Below are positions 42,014 through 50,017 of a stretch of 64,000 bases of DNA, in pieces. The stretch is from NCBI RefSeq assembly GCF_026343295.1, contig NZ_JAPELY010000002.1:1116001-1180000 (forward strand), written 5' to 3'. The number at the start of each line of letters is the position of its first letter. The first letter of the stretch is position 1. The notes below the pieces were generated by a model that did not search any database, was not told the origin of the DNA, and saw only the letters and a list, made by a program, of their open reading frames with translations. Source of the DNA: Streptomyces sp. NBC_00083. GTDB lineage: Bacteria > Actinomycetota > Actinomycetes > Streptomycetales > Streptomycetaceae. A program made the translations under genes and the position numbers.

Positions 42014-43695
42014 TGGACCCGTACGAGTACGCCTCCGTGCACGGCCCCCGCACCGGGGACCGGATCCGGCTCGGGGACTCGGGCCTGACCGTGCGGGTCG
42101 AGTCCGACTCGCAGGCGCCGGGTGATGAGTTCCTGGCGGGTTTCGGCAAGACGGCCCGTGACGGGCTGCATCTGAAGGCCGCCGCGGTGCGCGAGACGTG
42201 CGACGTCGTCATCAGCAACGTCGTCGTGATCGACGCGGTGCAGGGCATCCGCAAGGTGTCCATCGGCATCCGCGAGGGACGGATCTGCTCGGTCGGCCGG
42301 GCCGGCAACCCCGACACCCTGGCCGGTGTCGACGTGGTGGTCGGCACCGGCACCTCGATCGTCTCCGGTGAGGGCCTCATCGCCACCGCGGGAGCCGTCG
42401 ACCCCCATGTGCACCTGCTGTCCCCGCGCATCATGGAGGCCTCGCTCGCCTCGGGTGTCACCACGATCATCGGCCAGGAGTTCGGCCCGGTCTGGGGCGT
42501 CGGCGTCAACTCCCCGTGGGCGCTGCGCAACGCCTTCGCGTCGTTCGACGCGTGGCCGGTCAACATCGGCTTCCTGGGCCGGGGTTCGTCGTCGGACGGA
42601 GCTCCCCTGGTGGAGGCGCTGGCCGAAGGCGGGGCGTGCGGGTTCAAGGTCCACGAGGACATGGGCGCGCACACCCGGGCACTCGACACGGCGCTGCGGG
42701 TGGCGGAGGAGCACGACGTCCAAGTCGCCCTGCACAGCGACGGGTTGAACGAGTGCCTGACCGTCGAGGACACCCTGAAGGTCCTGGAAGGCCGCACGAT
42801 CCACGCCTTCCACATCGAGGGCTGCGGCGGCGGTCACGTCCCGAACGTCCTGAAGATGGCGGGCGTGCCCAACGTCATCGGCTCGTCGACCAATCCGACG
42901 CTGCCGTTCGGGCGGGACGCGGTCGCCGAGCACTACGGCATGATCGTCTCGGTCCACGACCTGAAGACGGATCTGCCGGGTGACGCGGCGATGGCCCGCG
43001 ACCGGATCCGGGCGGGGACGATGGGTGCCGAGGACGTGCTGCACGACCTGGGCGCGATCGGTATCACCTCCTCCGACGCGCAGGGCATGGGCCGCGCGGG
43101 CGAGACCGTGCGCCGTACGTTCGCGATGGCCGGGAAGATGAAGGCCGAGCTGGGCCCCCTGGAGGGCGACGGGCCCGACGACGACAACGCGCGCGTCCTG
43201 CGCTACATCGCCAAGCTGACCATCAACCCCGCCATCGCCCACGGCCTCTCCCACGAGATCGGCTCCATCGAGCCCGGCAAGATGGCCGACATCGTGCTGT
43301 GGCGCCCGGCCTACTTCGGCGCCAAGCCGCAGATGGTCCTCAAATCCGGATTCCCCGCCTGGGGCGTCACCGGCGACCCCAACGCCGCGACCGACACCTG
43401 CGAACCCCTCGTGCTCGGCCCCCTCTTCGGGGCCCACGGCGGGACCCCGGCCGAGCTGTCCGTCGCCTTCGTGGCGCAGGCCGCCGTCGACCAGGGCGGC
43501 GACCAGCTGCCCACCCGGCGCCGCCGGGTCCCGGTCCGCGGCACCCGGGGCATCGGCCCCGCCGACCTGCTGCTCAACTCCCGTACCGGATCCGTCGGCG
43601 TGGACGGCCGCACCGGGCTCGTCACCCTGGACGGCGACCCGCTGCGCTCCGAACCGGCCGACTCCGTCTCCCTCAACCGCCTCTACTTCCTGTAA
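42013..43695 (+). CDS. ureC: Urease alpha subunit, flap-variant
   Basis: A 560-residue amidohydrolase. Nickel ligands of urease are all present: His132 and His134 (DPHVH), Lys212 (GFKVHED), His241, His267 (AFHIEGCGGGH) and Asp355 (SSDAQGMGR). An ungapped comparison with the classical sequence over the mobile flap shows changes: the usual MVCHHL is VSVHDL here (312-317), so the flap Cys is Val314 and the second His is Asp316, while the catalytic His is kept as His315. The neighbouring IVSVHDLKTD is also unlike typical ureases. A hydrolase is sure; whether urea or a larger ureido compound is the substrate is open. agmatine deiminase follows after 11 bases. Confidence 0.92.
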   Translation: MDPYEYASVHGPRTGDRIRLGDSGLTVRVESDSQAPGDEFLAGFGKTARDGLHLKAAAVRETCDVVISNVVVIDAVQGIRKVSIGIREGRICSVGRAGNPDTLAGVDVVVGTGTSIVSGEGLIATAGAVDPHVHLLSPRIMEASLASGVTTIIGQEFGPVWGVGVNSPWALRNAFASFDAWPVNIGFLGRGSSSDGAPLVEALAEGGACGFKVHEDMGAHTRALDTALRVAEEHDVQVALHSDGLNECLTVEDTLKVLEGRTIHAFHIEGCGGGHVPNVLKMAGVPNVIGSSTNPTLPFGRDAVAEHYGMIVSVHDLKTDLPGDAAMARDRIRAGTMGAEDVLHDLGAIGITSSDAQGMGRAGETVRRTFAMAGKMKAELGPLEGDGPDDDNARVLRYIAKLTINPAIAHGLSHEIGSIEPGKMADIVLWRPAYFGAKPQMVLKSGFPAWGVTGDPNAATDTCEPLVLGPLFGAHGGTPAELSVAFVAQAAVDQGGDQLPTRRRRVPVRGTRGIGPADLLLNSRTGSVGVDGRTGLVTLDGDPLRSEPADSVSLNRLYFL

Positions 43696-43706
43696 GGACC
43701 ACCCTG

Positions 43707-44744
43707 ATGTCTGCTGCCGCCGACGGCTTCCGCATGCCCGCCGAGTGGACTCCGCACGAGCGGACCTGGATGGCGTGGCCCGGCCCCAACGTCACCTTCC
43801 CCAACGAGGCCGAACTCGCCGAGTCCCGTGCCGCCTGGGCCTCCGTCGCCCGCGCGGTACGCCGCTTCGAGCCGGTCACCATGGTGGTCGGCCCCGGTCA
43901 GGCCGACAGCGCCCGCGCGCTCCTCGGCACCGACATCGACCTCGTCGAGCGCGAACTCGACGACGCGTGGATGCGGGACATCGGCCCCACCTTCCTCACC
44001 GACGGGAACGGCCAACTGGCGGCCGTGGACTGGACGTTCAACGGCTGGGGCGCCCAGGACTGGGCGACCTGGGAGCACGACGCGAAGATCGGCGCGCACG
44101 TGTCCGACCTCGCCGGAGCGCGTACGTACACCTCGCGCCTGGTCAACGAGGGCGGCGCGATCCACGTGGACGGCGAGGGCACGGTGCTGCTCACCGAGAC
44201 CGTGCAGCTCGGCCCCGAGCGCAACCCCGGCTGGACCCGTGAGGAGGTCGAGACGGAGATTCACGCGATGCTCGGCACCCGCAAGGCGATCTGGCTCCGG
44301 CGCGGGCTCACCGCCGACTACCCGCCGCACGGCTACGGCACGCTCGGCCACGTCGACATCGTCGCCGCGTTCGCCCGGCCCGGCGTCGTGGTGGTCCACA
44401 CCCAGCCCGACCCGGCCCACCCCGACCACGAGCTGTGCAAGGAGAACGTGGCGCTGCTGCGCGCGCAGACCGACGCGCGCGGCCGCTCGCTCGAAGTCGT
44501 CGAGATCCCGGCGCCGACCGTCACCCAGGACGACCACGGCTGGGTCGACTACTCGTACATCAACCACTACCTCTGCAACGGCGGCGTGGTCCTGTGCGCG
44601 TTCGACGACCCGCGCGACGAGAACGCGGCGGGCATCTTCCGCCGGCTCTTCCCGGAGCGCACCGTGACCTTGGTGGACGCGCGGACGATCTTCGCGGGCG
44701 GCGGCGGCATCCACTGCATCACGCAGCAGCAGCCGAAGGTGTAG
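43707..44744 (+). CDS. Agmatine deiminase (peptidylarginine-deiminase family)
   Basis: A 345-residue enzyme of the guanidino-group-modifying fold, converting agmatine to N-carbamoylputrescine and ammonia. Family blocks: ERTWMAWPGPN, the catalytic-site WMRDIGPTFLTDGNG, FNGWGAQ, LVNEGGAIHVDGEGTVLLTE, YGTLGHVDIVAAF and the end GGGGIHCITQQQPK with the nucleophilic Cys. The AAGGA site overlaps the ureC stop region and the gap is 11 bases, so it is the third gene of the urease-like operon. No N-carbamoylputrescine amidohydrolase of the nitrilase type is present nearby. Confidence 0.92.
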   Translation: MSAAADGFRMPAEWTPHERTWMAWPGPNVTFPNEAELAESRAAWASVARAVRRFEPVTMVVGPGQADSARALLGTDIDLVERELDDAWMRDIGPTFLTDGNGQLAAVDWTFNGWGAQDWATWEHDAKIGAHVSDLAGARTYTSRLVNEGGAIHVDGEGTVLLTETVQLGPERNPGWTREEVETEIHAMLGTRKAIWLRRGLTADYPPHGYGTLGHVDIVAAFARPGVVVVHTQPDPAHPDHELCKENVALLRAQTDARGRSLEVVEIPAPTVTQDDHGWVDYSYINHYLCNGGVVLCAFDDPRDENAAGIFRRLFPERTVTLVDARTIFAGGGGIHCITQQQPKV

Positions 44745-44785
44745 CCCGGCCGAGCGTGCCCGGCGCGCCCCTTTCCGCCCCGCCC

Positions 44786-44953
44786 TCACCGCCGGGGCCG
44801 ACAGGCCGGGTCGCTCCTGAGGTGCCGGTAGTCGTCCCCACGAGCCCCGCTGGGGGCGGCGACCCGGTCCGCGTCGCTGACCTTGATGGCTACGCCCTCG
44901 ATGGGGCGGTCGCAGGAGAGGCAGAATTTGATGCGGGGGGGGGTGAGCGTCAT
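44786..44953 (-). CDS. CxxC mini-protein, 55 aa, with G9 tract
   Basis: The ATG at 44953 overlaps the stop of the 85-residue gene (ATGA), and the 56-codon frame encodes MTLTPPRIKFCLSCDRP followed by a conserved-looking acidic and Arg-rich tail ending RSDPACRPRR. The CLSC pair plus the later Cys suggest a half zinc ribbon. A run of nine G (44935-44943 on the plus strand) lies in codons 4-7, so slippage would break or restore the frame at its start. Function unknown; it is probably coupled with its 85-residue neighbour. Confidence 0.6.
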   Translation of the reverse strand: MTLTPPRIKFCLSCDRPIEGVAIKVSDADRVAAPSGARGDDYRHLRSDPACRPRR

Positions 44954-45207
44954 GATGTCCGGTCCCTCGGGCCGGTCTGTACGGGGGCGGCGAGGAGATG
45001 GGCGACGCGTTCGGCACAGGTCGCCTCACGGCCCTGTTCGCCGATCTCGTGGCCGAGCGCGGTGATGTAGCGGACCCCCGCCATGGCAATCTCCTCGACG
45101 AGGTCGTTCACGGAGGTGCCGGCTCGCAGGAACCCGGCGGCATCCAGTTCGACACGGAGTCCGCGCTTGCGCAGGTGCCCCGAGAGTTCTTGCAGGTCGC
45201 TGTCCAT
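44950..45207 (-). CDS. Hypothetical protein, 85 aa
   Basis: An 85-residue protein (MDSDLQELSGHLRKRG .. GTSVNDLVEEIAMAGVRYIT .. CAERVAHLLAA). Predominantly helical, no known domain. The ATG at 45207 is 63 bases from the divergent SLOG-like gene, so the two probably share a control region, and its stop overlaps the CxxC mini-protein start by four bases. The ribosome binding site is weak, so a leaderless or short-leader transcript may apply. Small two-gene units of this kind beside XRE-TPR regulators are common in streptomycetes and remain uncharacterised. Confidence 0.6.
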   Translation of the reverse strand: MDSDLQELSGHLRKRGLRVELDAAGFLRAGTSVNDLVEEIAMAGVRYITALGHEIGEQGREATCAERVAHLLAAPVQTGPRDRTS

Positions 45208-45270
45208 GAAGAGACGATCTCAACGGGCAAGACCGAGCGGGACCGGACAACCTGTGACACGGAGTTGATC

Positions 45271-45717
45271 ATGCGGACGGTGGCGATCACGGGGACGCGC
45301 GAGACAGGACACCGCTCCCTGGACGACTACTCCGTCCTCTTCACGGCCTACCTGGCTCCGTTCGCGGACGGGCACTTCTACATCGGTGGCGCCAAGGGCA
45401 TCGACACGCTGAGCCTGGCCTGGCTGGCCGAGAACACCGAGGCGCACCTCGCCGTCGTGGTGCCCGGCACCGTCGCCCAGCAGCCGGCCGAGGCGCGCCG
45501 AGTCATCGTCGGTGTCGGGGCTCGTGTCAGGGACGTCATCGAGCTCGGCGCCGCCGAACTGGGCACCTCCGCCTACCACGCGCGCAACAGGTGGATGGTC
45601 GACCACGCTTCCATGACGATCGGGTTCCCGCACGCCACCCAGCCCTCGACCGGCACCTGGCAGACCCTCAACTACACGGCCGCGCAAGGGAAACCGCGTC
45701 TGATCGTGCCCGTGTAG
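45271..45717 (+). CDS. SLOG/DprA-like Rossmann-fold protein
   Basis: A 148-residue single-domain protein. MRTVAITGTRETG at the start and FYIGGAKGIDTLSLAWLAE correspond to the first strand and the GG-x-x-GID nucleotide-binding loop of the SLOG superfamily (DprA, LOG, TIR-associated SLOG proteins); AHLAVVVPGTVAQQP and ARNRWMVDHASMTIGFP complete the fold in the DprA manner. Stand-alone SLOG proteins are thought to bind nucleotide-derived ligands. The ATG has GGAG about seven bases upstream. Divergent from the 85-residue gene and directly before an XRE-TPR regulator (26-base gap), which suggests sensing or signalling rather than DNA uptake. Confidence 0.75.
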   Translation: MRTVAITGTRETGHRSLDDYSVLFTAYLAPFADGHFYIGGAKGIDTLSLAWLAENTEAHLAVVVPGTVAQQPAEARRVIVGVGARVRDVIELGAAELGTSAYHARNRWMVDHASMTIGFPHATQPSTGTWQTLNYTAAQGKPRLIVPV

Positions 45718-45742
45718 TCACGTTGTGCGACATCATGGCTGC

Positions 45743-47083
45743 ATGGGCGACAGGGCGACTGGTGCGGCGATGCTCAAGACGCTGAGGAAGCGCCGTGGCC
45801 TGTCGCTCGCCGACACAGCCCGCGCTCTGCTCGCAATCGCCGGGGAGCTAGGCCAGCCGCGGACCTCACTTCCGACCGTCGCCGGTCTGCAAAGGTCGGT
45901 GGCCCGCTGGGAGTCGGCATTCCCGAAGCGGCCTGACGGACGCCATCAGCTCCTCCTCGCACACCTCTACGGCCGCACGCCGGCCGGCTCGATCGCCCTC
46001 GGCGCAGGTTCGGACTTCGCCGCGCTCATCGAAGCCCTTGTGCACCTCGGAGAGAGCGAGACCGAGTTGGCGCGGCTGCGGACCGTGCTCGTGCGGGCCG
46101 CGACGGACCCGGGCGGCGGCATGCTCGCGCTGATGTCGCCGAGCGTGCGGACCGGGCTGACGGCGGCGTTGGCGGACCCCGCCCGGGTCGACGAGGACCT
46201 GGTGGCCGCACTGGCCCAGGTCGTCACCGACGTGGACGCCCAGGTGGGCACGGTGTCGTTTGTGCGTTTGCAACTGATGCTCGCCCCCGCCGTAGAAGCG
46301 TGTCGGCAATTGACCGCAAGCCCCCTCCCTGCGTCGCTGCTCGACCGGATGCGGGACGTGTCCGTCGCGGCTCATACGCTGGCCGGCCGTCTGGCGTTCG
46401 AGACCCGCGACGACGTCGCCTCCCGGGAGCTGTACACCGCTGCGACCAGGGAAGCGGGCCTCCTGCCGGATCGCTGGCGACGGGCCACCGTCCACATGAG
46501 CCACGCCTTGGTGACCTTGTACTCGGCGCAAGGCCTGGCTGCGGCCGCGAGGTTGACGGAGGCGGCGGTGCGCGATGCTGGGACGGGCGACAGCGTCGTG
46601 GTCCGGGCGCGGGCTCATGCCTTGCAGGCCGAGACCGCTGCCCGCGCGGGCGAGGCACACCAAGCGCGGTCGGCGCTCGGGCTCGCCTGGTACGACATGG
46701 GCCGCGCCTGCGCGGACGACCCGTCGAACAGCTCGTTCACCAACAACCATCTGCGCGGCTTCGAGGGTGTGTGCGAGCTGTACGTCGGCGACCCGCAGTC
46801 GGCGCACGACCGGTTCGCCGCGTCCGCGAAGGCGCTGGTGGAGCCGCGACAACAGGTGCAGCGGGCCATTGTGACGACGGATCAGGCGCTGGCCCGGATC
46901 CGCTTGGACGAGGCACGCTCGGCGACGGACTTGCTGCACGCGTGTGTGTCCGCCGCCGTGGCGACGGGCGGCAGAGTTCCGGCCATGAGGTTGGCGCAGG
47001 CGCGCCAGGCCCTGCGGCCGTGGCGGCGGGAGCAGTGGGTGGCCGACTTCGACGACCATCTGATGGACGTCCTCAGGGCATGA
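45743..47083 (+). CDS. XRE-type regulator with TPR-like C-terminus
   Basis: A 446-residue regulator. Residues 15-70 form a helix-turn-helix region (LKTLRKRRGLSLADTARALL .. LPTVAGLQRSVARWESAFP), the rest are helical repeats like those of streptomycete XRE-TPR proteins that read small peptides or metabolites. CATCAT ends six bases before the ATG at 45743, so a leaderless start is likely; a longer in-frame start at 45725 would lie inside that promoter. It follows the SLOG-like gene and precedes the HFCD flavoprotein (75 bases), and these three probably act together. Inducer unknown. Confidence 0.82.
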   Translation: MGDRATGAAMLKTLRKRRGLSLADTARALLAIAGELGQPRTSLPTVAGLQRSVARWESAFPKRPDGRHQLLLAHLYGRTPAGSIALGAGSDFAALIEALVHLGESETELARLRTVLVRAATDPGGGMLALMSPSVRTGLTAALADPARVDEDLVAALAQVVTDVDAQVGTVSFVRLQLMLAPAVEACRQLTASPLPASLLDRMRDVSVAAHTLAGRLAFETRDDVASRELYTAATREAGLLPDRWRRATVHMSHALVTLYSAQGLAAAARLTEAAVRDAGTGDSVVVRARAHALQAETAARAGEAHQARSALGLAWYDMGRACADDPSNSSFTNNHLRGFEGVCELYVGDPQSAHDRFAASAKALVEPRQQVQRAIVTTDQALARIRLDEARSATDLLHACVSAAVATGGRVPAMRLAQARQALRPWRREQWVADFDDHLMDVLRA

Positions 47084-47158
47084 CAGATGGCCGGGCGGGA
47101 CGCAACCGGCTGTCACCGTCCCCAGGAGGTCCGCACCCGATGTGATCGACTGGGCCGT

Positions 47159-47707
47159 ATGACTTCAAGGACCGTGTACCTGTTCTGCTCCGCGGCCCCG
47201 CCCGTCTTCGAGGTCGCCGCGGTTGTCGAATCGCTGCAAGCGGGCGGCTGGGACGTGTGTCTTGGGCTGACTCCCGCCGCCGCTTCCTGGATCGAGGAGT
47301 CCCTCTCCGGGCTCGCCACCCTGACCGGGCATCCGGTGCGATGGCGGTACAGGAGGCCGGGGGAGCCGGACACATGGCCGGCCGCCGACGTCGTTCTCTT
47401 CGCGCCCGCCACGTTCAACACGGTGAACTCCTGGGCGCTCGGGCTCACTTCGGCCTTCGTCGTCGGGGTCGCCGCCGAGGCGATCGGCAAGGGGATACCG
47501 ACCCTCGCCATGCCGTGCGTGAACGCCGCCTACGCCCGGCACCCCCAGTTCGAGCAGTCCCTGGAGGTGCTGCGCTCCGCCGGAGTGGGCGTCCTCTACG
47601 GCGCCGACACCGGCTTCGTGCCGAACCAGCCCGGCGAGCAGCCCCCCGAGGGCTACCCCTGGCGGCGCGCCCTCGACGCGGTCGAGGCGGCCACGGCCGC
47701 GCCCTGA
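47159..47707 (+). CDS. HFCD-family flavoprotein (PPC decarboxylase-like)
   Basis: A 182-residue protein of the homo-oligomeric flavin-containing Cys decarboxylase fold. The start YLFCSAAPPVFEVAAVVESL, the FMN-contacting DVVLFAPATFNTVNSWALGL and the PALP-like MPCVNAAYARHPQFEQSLEV match the family's three conserved regions. True CoaBC has a second domain and is expected elsewhere; this short form would oxidatively decarboxylate another cysteine-ended molecule or simply bind FMN. It closes the SLOG/XRE group and is often found beside such regulators in Streptomyces. Start ATG 47159. Confidence 0.8.
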   Translation: MTSRTVYLFCSAAPPVFEVAAVVESLQAGGWDVCLGLTPAAASWIEESLSGLATLTGHPVRWRYRRPGEPDTWPAADVVLFAPATFNTVNSWALGLTSAFVVGVAAEAIGKGIPTLAMPCVNAAYARHPQFEQSLEVLRSAGVGVLYGADTGFVPNQPGEQPPEGYPWRRALDAVEAATAAP

Positions 47708-47766
47708 GGCGTAGCCCGCGCGGTCGCGTGGCCGGGGCGGGCCGGGGGATCGGGTAGAACATACGG

Positions 47767-48369
47767 GTGAACGCACCGCGCCGCCGCAACACCGCCCCGC
47801 CCCGCGAGGAGCTCCTCGCCGCCGCCATGGCCACCATCGCCGAAAGCGGACTGGACGGGCTCACCATGGCCGGGCTGGGCCGGGAGGTCGGCATGTCCAG
47901 CGGGCACCTCCTCTACTACTTCCGCACCAAGGACGAGCTCCTGCTCCAGACCCTGGAGTGGAGCGAGGGCCGCCTCGGCGACCAGCGGCGCGCGCTGCTC
48001 GCCCGGCCTGGCACCGTACGGGAGCGGCTCGACGCCTACGTCGACCTGTACGTGCCCGACGGGCCGCGCGACCCGCACTGGATCCTGTGGCTCGAAGTGT
48101 GGAACCGCTCGCAGAACGCCGACGGCACCGCCCGCGTCCGGCAGGCCGCCATCGAGGGCGCCTGGCACCGCGACCTGGTCGCGATAGTCGCCGAAGGCGT
48201 CTCGCGCGGCGAGTTCCGCCCGGTCGACGCCGACCGCTTCGCCGCCCGGCTGCGCGCCCTGCTCGACGGGTTCAGCGTCCATGTCGCGGTCGGTCTGCCC
48301 GGCACCGGTCGCGATCAAGTCCTCGCCCACGTACGGGAGTTCGTGGACGAGTCGCTGATGGGCACGTGA
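47767..48369 (+). CDS. TetR-family transcriptional regulator
   Basis: A 200-residue regulator with N-terminal helix-turn-helix (LLAAAMATIAESGLDGLTMA, then EVGMSSGHLLYYFRTKDELL) and a C-terminal TetR_C-like domain (LEVWNRSQNADGTARVRQAA). This C-domain is seen in regulators of the BetI type. It precedes a metabolite:H+ symporter gene, its probable target. TAGAAC ends six bases before the GTG at 47767, so a leaderless transcript is likely. Ligand unknown. Confidence 0.9.
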   Translation: MNAPRRRNTAPPREELLAAAMATIAESGLDGLTMAGLGREVGMSSGHLLYYFRTKDELLLQTLEWSEGRLGDQRRALLARPGTVRERLDAYVDLYVPDGPRDPHWILWLEVWNRSQNADGTARVRQAAIEGAWHRDLVAIVAEGVSRGEFRPVDADRFAARLRALLDGFSVHVAVGLPGTGRDQVLAHVREFVDESLMGT

Positions 48370-48525
48370 CCCGCCGGCGCGGACCGTCCTGACGCGCCGT
48401 CACGCGCGGGCTCGATGTGCCCCCCGCGCGCCCCGGCGCCCGGGAACGCAACGCACGCAAGTACGCCCGATCGTTGCGCCCGCCCTCCTTGTCGGCCGGG
48501 CCCCGCTGCGCCACCGTGAGCATCC

Positions 48526-49839
48526 ATGGGACGAGAGCACTGGAAGAAGATCTGGGTCGGTTCGGCCGGCAACATGGTCGAGTGGTTCGACTGGTTCGTG
48601 TACGCCACGTTCGCCGTGTACTTCGCGGACGCGTTCTTCCCGAAGGGCAACGAGACCGCCAACCTCATGAACACCATGGGGATCTTCGCGGTCGGCTTCT
48701 TCATGCGGCCCGTCGGCGGCTGGCTGCTCGGCCGGATCGGCGACCGCAAGGGCCGCAAGGCCGCGCTCACCCTGACCGTCACCCTGATGTCCGCCTCCGC
48801 GATCCTGATCGCGATCGCCCCCACCTACGCCGTCGCCGGCTACGGGGGAGTGGCGGTCCTGCTCGTCGCCCGGCTCCTCCAGGGGCTCTCCGTCGGCGGC
48901 GAGTACGCGGCCAGCGCCACCTACCTCACCGAGGCCTCCGACCCCGGGCGCCGCGGCTTCGCCTCCAGCTTCCAGTACGTGTCGATGACCGCGGGCCAGC
49001 TCGTCGGACTCGGCCTCCAGATCGTCATGCAGCGCAGCCTCTCGGACGCGGCCCTGCACAGCTGGGGCTGGCGGGTCCCGTTCATCGTCGGCGCCCTCGG
49101 CGCGGCCGTCGTCTTCTACCTGCGCCGCTCCATGCTGGAGACCGAGGTGTACGCGGAGTCGGGCGCGGCCGGCGACGAGGACCGCGGCACCCTCAAGGCG
49201 CTGTGGGCGCACCGGCGCGAGGCGCTGCTCGTCATGGCCCTCACCATGGGCGGCACCGTCGCGTACTACACGTACACGACGTACCTGACGAAGTTCCTCT
49301 CCAAGAGCGCCGGCATGGAGAAGTCCACCGCCTCGCTCGTCAGCTTCTGCGCGCTGTTCGTCTTCATGTGCCTCCAGCCGCTGGCGGGCGCGCTCTCCGA
49401 CCGGATCGGGCGCCGCCCGCTCCTGATCACCTTCGCCGTCGGCTCGACCTTCCTGACCGTGCCGATCATGACGATGCTCAAGCACGCCGGCACCTTCTGG
49501 CCCGCCTTCGGCCTCGCCCTGCTCGCCCTGGTCGTCGTCACCGGCTACACCTCGATCAACGCCTGCGTGAAGGCCGAGCTGTTCCCGACCGGCATCCGCG
49601 CGCTCGGCGTCGCCCTGCCCTACGCCCTGGCGAACGCGCTGTTCGGCGGCACCGCCGAGTACGTGGCGCTCTGGTTCAAGAAGGCCGGGATCGAGTCCGG
49701 CTTCTACTGGTACGTGGCCGGCTGCGCCGCGGTCTCCCTCGTCGTCTACCTCTCCATGCGCGAGACGCGTGACATCGATCTCAACCGGGTGAAGGAGGCG
49801 CCGCCGCGCACCCGGGCCGAGCCCGTGGCGTCGAATTAG
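48526..49839 (+). CDS. MHS-family metabolite:H+ symporter
   Basis: A 437-residue major-facilitator carrier with 12 membrane helices. Family signs are GNMVEWFDWFVYATFAVYFA at the start, the motif A GRIGDRKGRKAALTLTV, and RLLQGLSVGGEYAASATYLTE. Relatives carry alpha-ketoglutarate, citrate, shikimate, proline or betaine. The TetR gene immediately upstream probably controls it. The ATG at 48526 follows 156 bases that hold no other gene. Substrate cannot be settled from sequence. Confidence 0.9.
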   Translation: MGREHWKKIWVGSAGNMVEWFDWFVYATFAVYFADAFFPKGNETANLMNTMGIFAVGFFMRPVGGWLLGRIGDRKGRKAALTLTVTLMSASAILIAIAPTYAVAGYGGVAVLLVARLLQGLSVGGEYAASATYLTEASDPGRRGFASSFQYVSMTAGQLVGLGLQIVMQRSLSDAALHSWGWRVPFIVGALGAAVVFYLRRSMLETEVYAESGAAGDEDRGTLKALWAHRREALLVMALTMGGTVAYYTYTTYLTKFLSKSAGMEKSTASLVSFCALFVFMCLQPLAGALSDRIGRRPLLITFAVGSTFLTVPIMTMLKHAGTFWPAFGLALLALVVVTGYTSINACVKAELFPTGIRALGVALPYALANALFGGTAEYVALWFKKAGIESGFYWYVAGCAAVSLVVYLSMRETRDIDLNRVKEAPPRTRAEPVASN

Positions 49840-49865
49840 CGCAGGTCGGCGGGGCGCCCGGATGG

Positions 49866-49905
49866 TGAGACCCCGTCTCAGCCGGCCGGCCCCTTGTGGC
49901 AGACT
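49866..49905 (+). promoter_or_regulatory. cimA: cimA leader promoter with TGAGAC-N3-GTCTCA operator
   Basis: A perfect palindrome (49866-49880) overlaps the expected -35 region; CAGACT (49900-49905) serves as a -10 box and ends six bases before the leader GTG at 49912. The symmetry suggests control by a DNA-binding protein in addition to attenuation. Confidence 0.5.
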
Positions 49906-49911
49906 GCTTGC

Positions 49912-49968
49912 GTGCTCGCTTTCGCCATGATTATGGACAGCAGCGCGCCGGTCCGCAGTGATCGCTGA
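49912..49968 (+). CDS. Putative cimA leader peptide, 18 aa
   Basis: A GTG exactly at the expected transcription start opens an 18-residue frame (MLAFAMIMDSSAPVRSDR). It contains an Ile encoded by the rare ATT codon, followed 49 bases after the stop by a terminator and then cimA. This repeats the ilvB leader plan. A shorter start at ATG 49927 is possible. Ile would be the sensible signal because citramalate is a precursor of isoleucine; evidence is positional. Confidence 0.5.
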   Translation: MLAFAMIMDSSAPVRSDR

Positions 49969-50017
49969 ACCGTGGAACCATCCGCGGCAGCGGCATCGTG
50001 CCCCAGACCCGCGCGCA

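Noticed and set aside
42943..42963. First reading of the ureC flap as loss of the catalytic His.
   Set aside because: Careful ungapped alignment from the EH..M upstream to DR(I)R downstream shows that His315 matches the catalytic His; only the Cys and the second His are changed.
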